Shown: one piece after another, positions 51,176-60,100 of the stretch
Numbering within the stretch: position 1 is the first letter of the stretch
Layout: each line of letters begins with the position of its first letter
Assembly (NCBI GenBank): GCA_964036045.1
Contig: OZ038399.1
Span: forward strand, 20,667,670 to 20,731,669
Direction of reading: 5' to 3'
DNA from: Eutreptiella sp. 'Long Island Sound 2002'
Taxonomy: Eukaryota > Euglenozoa > Euglenophyceae > Eutreptiales > Eutreptiaceae
DNA: 64,000 nt
Program-made: the position numbers and the translations under genes
The notes under the pieces: generated by a model
The model's database searches: none
What the model was told of the DNA's origin: nothing
The model's input: the letters and a program-made list of their open reading frames with translations, nothing else

Positions 51176-51580
51176 AGTGACAGGAGCAGAGGCAGTTGCA
51201 GGGGCAGGGGTAGGGGCAGGGGCAGTGGCACGGGCAAGGGGCGGGGCAGGGGCAGTGGCTGGGGCAGTGGCAGGGGCAGGGGCAGTGGCAGGGGCAGTGG
51301 CAGTGGCTGGGGCAGTGGCAGGGGCTGCGGCAGTGGCTGAGGTAGGGGCAGCGGCAGGGGCAGTTGCAGGGGCAGGGGCAGTGCCTAGGGCAGTGGCAGG
51401 GGCCGTGGCTGGGGCAGTGGCAGTGGCAGGGGCAGAGGCTGGGGCAGGGGCAGTGGCAGGGGCAGGGGCAGGGGCATGGGCAGGGCAGGGGCAGGGGCAG
51501 GGGCAGTGACAGGAGCAGGGGCAGTGGCAGGGGCAGGGGTAGGGGCAGGGGCAGGGGCAGGGACCAGGAACAGGGGCAGG
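51174..51580 (+). repeat. GGGGCA hexamer array, first block
   Basis: Imperfect tandem GGGGCA on the plus strand with common variants GTGGCA, GGGGCT and GGGGTA. It is stop-free in most frames, so open frames here are not evidence of coding. The runs of four G at 6-bp spacing match the pattern needed for G-quadruplex folding. Confidence 0.93.
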
Positions 51581-51720
51581 GTAAAGGTAAAGGTAAAGTG
51601 CTCGGGCGCTCTCCGAACTCCAGCGTATCAGTGATCCCTACCTGTCCCTCGCAGCATCCCTTCCGGCTCGCGGGGTCACAGACACCCTAGCGCCTAGGAC
51701 ACTGCGTTCCGACCCCACCG

Positions 51721-51731
51721 GGATTCGAACC
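51721..51731 (-). promoter_or_regulatory. Pol III B box of the SINE
   Basis: GGTTCGAATCC on the minus strand is a perfect match to the B-box consensus GGTTCGANTCC, which binds TFIIIC. Confidence 0.85.
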
Positions 51732-51763
51732 GAGCACCTCTAGTTCAGGCGTCACGTGCATGA

Positions 51764-51774
51764 CCGCTGAACTA
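51764..51774 (-). promoter_or_regulatory. Pol III A box of the SINE
   Basis: TAGTTCAGCGG on the minus strand differs by one base from the common tRNA form TAGCTCAGCGG. It sits near the 5' end of the element, with 32 bases between it and the B box. Confidence 0.7.
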
Positions 51775-51786
51775 CGCGAACTAAGG

Positions 51787-52634
51787 GCATGGGCAGGGGC
51801 AGGGCAGGGGCAGGGGCAGGGGCAGTGACAGGAGCAGGGGCAGTGGCAGGGGCTGGGGTAGGGGCACGGGCAGGGGCAGAGGCAGGTGCAAGGGCAGGGG
51901 CAGGGGCAGCGGCAAGGGCAGTGACAGGGGCAGTGGCAGGGGCAGTGGCAGTGGCAGGGGCAGGGACAGGGGCGGTGGCTGTAGCAGTAGCAGTAGCAGG
52001 GGCAGGGGCAGGGGCAGTGGCAGTAGCAGGGGCAGGGGCAGGGGCAGGGGCAGGGGCAGGGGCAGCAGGGGCATTGGGAGGCAGGGGCAGTGGCAGGGGC
52101 AGGGGCAGGGGCAGTGGCAGTGGCAGGGGCAGTGGCAGTAGCAGGGGCAGGGGCTGGGGCAGGGGCAGTGGCAGTGGCAGGGGCAGGGGCAGAGGCAGAG
52201 GCATGGGCAGGGGGGGCAGCGGCAGGTGCAGAGGCAGTGGCAGGGGCAGGGGCAGGGGCAGGGAGGGGCAGGCGCAGTGGCAGGGGCAAGGGCAGGGGCA
52301 TGGGCAGGGGCAGTGGGAGGTGCAGGGGCAGTGGCAGGGGCAGGGGCCGGGGTAGTTGCAGGGGCAGGGGCAGGGGCAGGGGCAGGGGCATTGGCAGTGG
52401 CAGGGGCAGGGGCAGGAGCAGAGGCAGGGGCTGTGGCAGTTGCAGTTGCAGGGGCAGGGGCAGAGGCAGGGGCAGGGGGGGCAGGGGCAGGGGCAGGGGC
52501 AGTGGCAGGGGCAGTGGCAGGGGTAGGGGCAGGGGCAGTGGCAGGAGCAGGGGCAGTGGCAGGGGCAGGGGCAGGGGCAGGGGCAGGGACAGGGGCAGTG
52601 GCAGGAGCAGGGGCAGTGGCATTGGCAGGGGCAG
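51787..52634 (+). repeat. GGGGCA hexamer array, second block
   Basis: Same hexamer family as the block left of the SINE, so the SINE split one array. Substitutions (GTGGCA, GTAGCA, GGAGCA) recur in phrases, showing that longer segments have been duplicated. No gene is supported here; dipeptide-repeat open frames occur on both strands. Confidence 0.93.
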
Positions 52635-52891
52635 GGTTGCTGGTTGCTGGTTGCTGGTTGGCCCGCCCGAGGCGACGGCAAAGGCGAAGGGAGGCCGCCG
52701 GAAAATCGCAGCCCCCAACCGTCCACAGGGCGGTTTACTCGGTCCCGCCAGGGTGGGCCGAAGCGGGCAGCCAGTGACAGCACAGCCCGCGCCACCGGGG
52801 GCTGTCACCAGCCGTAAAAGTTTTGTGCTTGGGGGGGAGGGGGGGCTCCGCGTTGGTGTGGTGGAGGTGCCCTTCTTGGGGGGGGGGGGGG
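52635..52891 (+). other. Single-copy island with small repeats and long G runs
   Basis: About 250 bp that is neither hexamer nor 23-bp repeat. It opens with GGTTGCT repeated three to four times (52635-52657). It contains an 8-bp perfect inverted repeat, GTGACAGC at 52774-52781 with GCTGTCAC at 52801-52808. It ends with several G runs, the longest being 14 G at 52878-52891. No gene, tRNA or transposon was recognised in it. Confidence 0.6.
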
Positions 52892-54964
52892 AGCGCGGGG
52901 CTGCGCAAGGGGCGCAGCGGTGCAGTATGCGGCTACGCATGGGCGCAAGATGGGGCTGCGCAGGGGGCAGCGCGGAGCTGCGCTGGGGCGTAGCGGCTGT
53001 GCGAGGCGCGCAGCGTGCGGTTGAGTAGGGGGCGCAGTGTGGGGCTGCGCAGGGGCGCAGCACGCGGCGGCGCTGGAGCGCAGCATGTGGCGGCGCTGGT
53101 GCGCAGCGTGGGACTGCGCTGGAGCGCAGCCTGCGGCCACGCTGGGGCGCAGCGTGGGACCGTGTAGGGGGCAGCGTGGAGCTGCGCTGGGGCGCGGCGG
53201 TTGTGGAAGGGGCACAGCGTGTGGGTGAGCAAGGGGTGCAGAATCGGGCTGTGCTGGGGCCCAGCATGCGCCTGCGCCTGAGCGCAGCATGTGGCTGCGC
53301 TGGGGCGCAGCGTGGGGCCGCGCAGGGGTGCAGCGAGGAACTACGCATGGCCGCAGCAGGCGGCTGCGCATGGGCGCAGCAAGGGGCTGCGCAGGGGAGC
53401 AGTACGGGGCTGCGGGGGCGCACAGCCTGCAGCTGCGCTGAGGTGTGGCGTGGGACTGCGCAGCAGTGCTCCGTGCAGTTGCGCAGGGGGCGCAGCTTGG
53501 GCTGCGCTGGAGCGCGGCATGCGGCTGCGCTGGGGTGCAGCGGGGGACCGCGCTGGGGCGCAGCGCGGGGCTGCGCAGGGGCGCAGCGTGGAACTGCGCA
53601 TGAGTGCAGTATGCGGCTGCGCTGGGGCGAAGCGGAGAACTGCGCATGGCCGTAGCATGCGGCTGCGCAGGGGCGCAGTACGGGGCCGCGGGGGCGCGCA
53701 GTCTGCAGCTGCGCTGAGGCAGGGCGTGGGACTGCGCAGCAGTGCACCATGCGGCCGCGCAGGGGGCGCGGCTTGGGCTGCGCTGGAGCGCAGCAAGCGG
53801 CTGCGCTGCGGCGCAGCAGAGAACTGCGCATGCTTGCAGCACGCAGCCGCGCATGGGTGCAGCATGGGGCTGCGCACGGAGCAGCGTGGGGCTGGGCTGG
53901 GCTGCCGCGGCTGCGGGAGGGGCGCAGCGTGTGGCTCAGCAAGGGGCGCAGAATGGGGCTGCGCTGGGGCTGCGCGGGAAATGCGTGGAAATGCGCAGGG
54001 GCGCAGCCTGGGGCTGCGCAAGGGGCGCAGCGTGGGGCCGCGCACGGGCGCAGCGTGGGGCCGCGCATCGGCGCAGCGTGGGGCCGCGCAGGTGCGCAGC
54101 TTGGGGCGGCGCAAGGGGCGCAGCGTGGGGCGGCGCAGGGGCGCAGCGTGGGGCGGCGCAGGGGCGCAGGGTGGGGCTGCGCATGGGCGCAGGGTGGGGC
54201 TGCGCATGGGCGCAGCGTGGGGCTGCGCATGGGCGCCGCGTGGGGCCGCGCAGGGGCGCAGCTTGGGGCCACGCAGGGGCGCAGCGTGGGGCCGCGGAGG
54301 GGCGCAGCGTGGGGCCGCCCAGGGGCGCAGCGTGGGGCGGCGCAGGGGCGCAGCGTGGGGCTGCGCAGGGGCGCAGCGTGGGGCCTTGCACGGGCGCAGC
54401 GTGGGGCCGCGCAGCGGCAGCGCAAGGGCGCAGCGTGGGGCTGCGCAAGGGCGCAGCGTGGGGCTGTGCATGGGCGCAGCGTGGGGCTGCGCAGGGGCAC
54501 AGCGTGGGGCCGCGCAAGGGGCGCAGCGTGGGGCCGCGCACGGGCGCAACGTGGGGCCGCGCAGGGGCGCTGCGTGGGGCCGCACGGGGGCGCAGCGTGG
54601 GGCCGCGCAGGGGCGCAGCGTGGGGCTGCGCAGGGGCGCAGTGTGGGGCTGCGCATGGGCGCAGCGTGGGGCGGCGCAGGGGCGCAGTACGGGGCCGCGG
54701 GGGCGTGCAGTCTGCAGCCGCGCTGAGGCAGGGCATGGGACTGCGCAGGAGTGCACCATGCGGCTGCGCAGGAGGCTCAGCTTGAGCTGCGCTGGAGCAC
54801 AGCGTGGGACCGTGCTGGGGCGCAGCTTGGGGCTGCGCGGGGGCGCAGCGTGGAAGTGCGCATGGTTGCAGCAAGCGGCTGCGCTGCGGCGCAGCAGAGA
54901 ACTGCGCATGGTCGCAGCATGCGGCTGCGCACGGGTGCAGCGTGAGGCTGCGCAGGGGGCAGTG

Positions 54965-55950
54965 TGAAGCTACGCTGGGCTGCCGCGGCTGCGGAAGGGG
55001 CGCAGCGTGTGGCTCAGCAAAGGGCGCTGAATGGGGACTGCGCTGGGGCTGCGCGGGACATGCGTGGAAATGCGCACGGGCGCAGCGTGGGGCGGCGCAG
55101 GGGCGCAGCGTGGGGCCGCCCAGGTGCGCAGCTTGGGGCGGCGCAAGGGGCGCAGCGTGGGGCGGCGCTGGGGCGCAGCGTGGGGCGGCGCAGGGGCGCA
55201 GGGTGGGGCTGCGCATGGGCGCAGGCTGGGGCTGCGCATGGGCGCAGGGTGGGGCTGCACATGGGCGCAGGGTGGGGCTGCACATGGGCGCGGCGTGGGG
55301 CCGCGCAGGGGCACAGGGTGGGGCTGCGCATAGGCACAGGGTGGGGCTGCGCACGGGTGCAGCATGGGGCTGCGCAGGGGGCAGCGTGAAGCTACGCTGG
55401 GCTGCCTCGGCCGCGGAAGGGGCGCAGCGTGTGGCTCAGCAAAGGGCGCTGAATGGGGACTGCGCTGGGGCTGCGCGGGAAATGCGTGGAAATGCGCACG
55501 GGCGCAGCGTGGGGCGGCGCAGGGGCGCAGCGTGGGGCCGCCCAGGTGCGCAGCTTGGGGCGGCGCAAGGGGCGCAGCGTGGGGCGGCGCTGGGGCGCAG
55601 CGTGGGGCGGCGCAGGGGCGCAGGGTGGGGCTGCGCATGGGCGCAGGCTGGGGCTGCGCATGGGCGCAGGGTGGGGCTGCACATGGGCGCAGGGTGGGGC
55701 TGCACATGGGCGCGGCGTGGGGCCGCGCAGGGGCACAGGGTGGGGCTGCGCATAGGCACAGGGTGGGGCTGCGCACGGGTGCAGCATGGGGCTGCGCAGG
55801 GGGCAGCGTGAAGCTACGCTGGGCTGCCTCGGCCGCGGAAGGGGCGCAGCGTGTGGCTCAGCAAAGGGCGCTGAATGGGGCTGCGCTGGGGCTGCGCGGG
55901 AAATGCGTGGAAATGCGCAGGGGCGCAGCGTGGGGCGGCGCAAGGGGCGC
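54965..55950 (+). repeat. 422-bp tandem duplication inside the 23-bp minisatellite
   Basis: The phrase TGAAGCTACGCTGGGCTGCC starts at 54965, 55387 and 55809, exactly 422 bp apart each time. The first two copies are complete and nearly identical; the third diverges after roughly 140 bp. A related phrase lies near 53890. 422 is not a multiple of 23, so each block contains extra non-unit sequence that was copied along. Confidence 0.9.
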
Positions 55951-56030
55951 AGCGTGGGGCTGCGCATGGGCGCAGCGTGAAGCCGCGCAGGGGCGCAGCG
56001 TGGGGCTATGCAGGGGCGCAGGGTGCAGCT

Positions 56031-56530
56031 GCGCAGGGGCGCAGGGTGGGGCTGCACATGGGCACAGGGTGGGGCTGTGCATTGGCGCAGGGTGGGGCTG
56101 CGCATGGGCGCAGGGTGGGGCTGCGCATGGGCGCAGCGTGGGGCCGCGCAGGGGCACAAGGTGGGGCTGCGCAGGGGCACAGGGTGGGGCTGCGCATGGG
56201 CGCAGGGTGGGGCTGCGCATGGGCGCAGGGTGGGGCTGCACATGGGCGCGGCGTGGTGCTGCGCATGGGCGCAGTGTGGGGCTGTGCAGGGGCGCAGGGT
56301 GGGGCTGCACATGGGCACAGGGTGGGGCTGTGCATTAGCGCAGGGTGGGGCTGCGCATGGGCGCAGGGTGGGGCTGCGCATGGGCGCAGCGTGGGGCCGC
56401 GCAGGGGCACAAGGTGGGGCTGCGCAGGGGCACAGGGTGGGGCTGCGCATGGGCGCAGGGTGGGGCTGCGCATGGGCGCAGGGTGGGGCTGCACATGGGC
56501 GCGGCGTGGGGCCGTGCAGGGGCGCAGCGT
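56031..56530 (+). repeat. 253-bp (11-unit) duplication in the 23-bp minisatellite
   Basis: The phrase GGGGCTGTGCATTGGCG near 56071 recurs as GGGGCTGTGCATTAGCG near 56324, an offset of 253 bp, or eleven 23-bp units. The surrounding units match in order. Confidence 0.85.
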
Positions 56531-57130
56531 GGGGCTGCGCATGGGCACAACGTGGGGCTGCGCAGGGGCGCAGCGTTGGGCCGCGTAGGGGCGCAGCGTG
56601 GGGCCGCGCAAGGGGCGCAGCGTTGGGCTGCGCAGGGGCGCAGCGTTGGGCTGCGCATGGGCGCAGCGTGGGGCCACGCAGGGGCGCAGCGTGGGGCTGC
56701 GCAGGGGCGCAGGGTGGGGCTGCGCACGGGCACAGCGTGGGGCTGCGCAGGGGAGCAGCATTGGGCCGCGCAGCAGCGCGGCGTGGGGCCGCGCAGGGGC
56801 GCAGCGTGGGGCCGTGCAGGGGCGCGGCGTGGGGCCGCGCAGGGGCGCAGCGTGGGGCTGCCCAGGGGCGCAGCGTTGGGCCGCGCAGGGGCGCAGCGTG
56901 GGGCCGCGCAGGGGCGCGGCGTTGGGCTGCCCAGGGGCGCAGCGCGGGGCCGCGCAGGGGCGCGGCGCGGGGCCGCGCAAGGGTGCAGCGTTGGGCTGCG
57001 CATGGGCGCAGCGTGGGCCTGGGCATGGGCGCAGCGTGGGGCTGTGCATGGGCGCAGCATGGGGCTGCGCAGGGGCGCAGCGTGGGGCTGCACAGGGGCG
57101 CAGTGTGGGGCTGCACAGGGGCGCAGCATG

Positions 57131-60100
57131 CGGCAGTGGCAGGGGCAGGGGCAGGGGCAGGGGCAGGGGCAGGGGTTGTCGGAGGTGCATGGGCAGTGGC
57201 AGGGGCAGATGCAAGGGCAGGGGCAGGGGCAGGGGCAGGAGCAGGGGCAGAGGCTGGGGCACGGGCAGGGGCAGGGGCAGGCGTAGGGGCAGGGGCAGGG
57301 GCAGGGGCAGGGGCAGTAGCAGGGGCAGTGGCAGGGGCAGGGGCACGGGCATGGGCAGGGGCAGTGGCTGGGGCAGTGGCAGGGGCAGGGGCAGGGGCAG
57401 TGTCAGGGGCAGTGGCAGCGGCAGGGGCAGGGGCAGGGGCAGGGGCATGGGCAGGGGCAGGGGCAGGGGCAAGGGCTGTGGCAGTAACAGGGGCAGGGGC
57501 AGGGGCAGGGGCAGTGGCAGTGGCAGGGGCAGGTGCAGGGGCAGGAGCAGTGGCAGGGGCAGGGGGGGCAGGGGCAGGGGCAGGGGCAGGGGTAGGGGCA
57601 GGGGCAGGGGCAGGAGCAGGGGCAGTGGGAGGGGCAAGGTCAGTGGCAGGTGCAGGGGCCGGGGCTGGGCAGGGGCAGGGGCAGGGGCCGTGGCAGGGGC
57701 AGTGGCTGGGGCAGGGGCAGTGGCAGGGGCAGGGGCAGTGGCAGGGGCAGGGGTAGGGGCAGGGGCAGGGGCTGTCGCAGGAGTAGGGGCAGTGGCAGGG
57801 GCAGGGGCCCGGGCAGGGGCAGGGGCAGGGGCAGGAGCAGTGGCAGGGGCAGGGGCAGGGGCAGGGGCAGGGGCAGTGGGAGGGGTTGGGGCAGGGGCAG
57901 TGGCAGTGGCAGGGGCAGGGGCAGGGACAGAGGCAGGGGCACGGGGGGCAGGGGCAGGGGCAGGGGCAGGGGCAGGGGCAGGGGCAGGGGCATTGGCAGG
58001 AGCAGGGTCAGTGGGTGGTGCAGGGGCTCTGGCAGGGGCAGGGGCAGGTGCAGATGCAGGGGCAGGGGCAGGGGCAGGCGCTGGGGCAGGGGCAGAGGCA
58101 GGGGTAGTGGCAGTGTCAGGGGCAGGGGCAGAGGCAGGGGCAGGGGGGGCAGGGGCAGGGGCAGGGGCAGTGGTAGGGGCAGAGGCAGGGGCAGGGGCAG
58201 GGGCAGGGGCAGGAGCAGGGGCAGTGGCAGGTGCAGGGGCAGTTGGAGGGGCCAGGGCAGTGGCAGGGGCCGGGGCAGGGGCAGGGGCAGGGGCATGTGC
58301 TGTGGCTGGGGCAGGGGCAGGGGCAGGGGCAGGGGCAGGGGCAGGGGCAGTGGCAGGAGCAAGGGCATTGGCAGGGGCAGGGGCAGGGGCAGGGGCAGTA
58401 GCAGGGGCAGAGGCAGGGGCATGGGCAGGGGCAGTGGCAGGGGCAGTGGTAGTGGCTGGGGCAGGGGCACGGGCAGCGGCAGTGGCAGTAGCAGGGGCAA
58501 GGGCAGGGGCAGGGGAAGTGGCAGTAGCAGGGGCAGGAGCAGGGGCAGGGGCAGGGGCATTGGCAGGGGCAGGGGCAGGTGCAGTGGCAGGGGCAGGGGC
58601 AGGGGCAGGGGCAGGGGCAGGGGCAGGGGCAGTGGCAGGAGCAGGGGCAGTGGGAGGGGCAGGGGCAGTGGCAGGGGCAGGGGCAGGGGCAGTGGCAGTG
58701 GCATGGGCAGGGGCTGTGGGAGGTGCAGGGGCAGTGGCAGGGGCCGGGGCAGGGGCAGATGCAGGGGCAGGGGCAGGAGCAGGGGCTGGGGCAGGGGCTG
58801 AGGCAGCGGCACGGGCAGGCGTAGTGGCAGGAGCAGGGGCAGTGGCTGGTGCAGGGGCAGGGGCAGTGGCAGGGGCAGTGGCAGGGGCATGGGCAGGGGC
58901 AGGGGCAGTGGCAATAGCAGGGGCAGGGGCAGGGGCAGGGGCAGGGGCAGTGCCAGGGGCAGGGGCTGTGGGAGGTGCAGGGGCAGTGGCAGGGGCCGGG
59001 GCAGGGGCAGATGCAGGGGCAGGGGCAGTAGCAGGGGCAGGGGCAGGGGCAGTGGCAGGGCAGTGGCAGGGGCAGGGGCAGGGGCAGTGGCAGGGGCAGT
59101 GGTAGTGGCATGGGCATGGGCAGGGGCAGTGGCAGTAGCAGGGGCAGGGGCAGGGGCAGGGGCAGTGGCAGTAGCAGGGGCAGGGGCAGGGGAATGGGTA
59201 GGGGCAGTGGCAGTGGCAGGGGTAGGGGCAGGGGCAGAGGCAGGGGCAGGGGGGGCAAAGGGCAGGGGCAGGGGCAGGGGCAGGGGCAAGGGCAGGGGCA
59301 GGGGCAAGGGCCGGGGCAGGGGCAGTGGCAGGAGCAGGGGCAGTGGGAGGGGCTAGGACAGTGGCAGGGGCAGGGGCAGGGGCAGGGGCAGTGGCTGGGG
59401 CAGGGGCAGGGGCAGGGGCAGGGGCAGGGGCAGTAGCAGGGGCAGAGGCAGGGGCAGGGGCAGGGGCAGTGGCTGGGGCTGTGGCAGGGGCAAGGGCAGG
59501 GGCAGTGGCCGGGGCAGGGGCAGGGGCAGGGGCAGTGGCATGGGCAGGGGCTGTGGGAGGTGCAGGGGCAGTGGCAGGGGCCGGGGCAGGGGCAGATGCA
59601 GGGGCAGGGGCGGGAGCAGGGGCTGAGGCAGCGGCACGGGCAGGCGCAGTGGCAGGAGCAGGGGCAGTGGCTGGTGCAGGGGCAGGGGCAGTGGCAGGGG
59701 CAGTGGCAGGGGCAGGAGCAGGGCCAGGGGCAGTGGCAATAGCAGGGGCAGGGGCAGGGGCGATGGCAGGGGCAGTGGCAGGGGCAGGGGCTGTGGGAGG
59801 TGCAGGGGCAGTGGCAGGGGCCGGGGCAGGGGCAGATGCAGGGGATGGGGCAGTAGCAGGGGCAGGGGCAGGGGCAGTGGCAGGGCAGTGGCAGGGGCAG
59901 GGGCAGGGGCAGTGGCAGGGGCAGTGGTAATGGCATGGGCATGGGCAGGGGCAGTGGCAGTAGCAGGGGCAGGGGCAGGGGCAGGGGCAGTGGCAGTAGC
60001 AGGGGCAGGGGCAGGGGAATGGGTAGGGGCAGTGGCAGTGGCAGGGGTAGGGGCAGGGGCAGAGGCAGGGGCAGGGGGGGCAGGGGCAGGGGCAGGGGCA

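Larger units (their letters stand above)
51581..51786 (-). mobile_element. tRNA-derived SINE (about 206 bp) inserted in the GGGGCA array
   Basis: On the minus strand the element starts at about 51786 with a tRNA-like head carrying both internal pol III boxes. A tRNA-unrelated body (about 51720-51599) follows, and it ends in a short tandem tail, CTTTAC three times (51598-51581). This head-body-repeat-tail order is the standard SINE layout. The head is not a working tRNA: the acceptor ends cannot pair, the T-stem has a mismatch, and the anticodon stem does not form. It has no reading frame of note. Target-site duplications cannot be seen because both flanks are GGGGCA repeat. The family was not recognised. 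A degenerate tRNA pseudogene is the alternative, but the body and tail argue against it. Confidence 0.75.
52892..57130 (+). repeat. 23-bp GC-rich minisatellite with hairpin-forming units
   Basis: The period is 23 bp, most regular from about 54000 (for example unit starts at 54591, 54614 and 54637). Each unit has a left arm CGCAGC, a loop GTGGG, a right arm GCTGCG, and then CAGGGG. The arms are perfect reverse complements. The first part (52892-54000) is more degenerate and carries a longer composite phrase that starts near 53397, 53676 and 54686. Neither strand of the consensus has a stop in any frame, and 23 is not a multiple of 3, so all six frames stay open and encode 23-residue repeats. 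This explains the very long Ala/Gly/Arg- and Pro/Cys/Ala-rich frames, none of which is supported as a gene. Confidence 0.92.

Noticed and set aside
50164-51180. 338-codon plus-strand frame
   Set aside because: Pro/Ser/Arg-rich, covers a 180-bp duplication, and has no domain. The minus-strand frame is the better candidate.
51721-51786. A functional tRNA gene
   Set aside because: The B box is perfect, but the acceptor strands do not pair, the anticodon stem does not form and the T-stem has a mismatch. The body and CTTTAC tail fit a SINE.
51687-54656. 989-codon minus-strand frame
   Set aside because: It crosses the SINE, a hexamer array, a single-copy island and the 23-bp minisatellite without any recognisable domain. 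It is open only because the sequence lacks stops.
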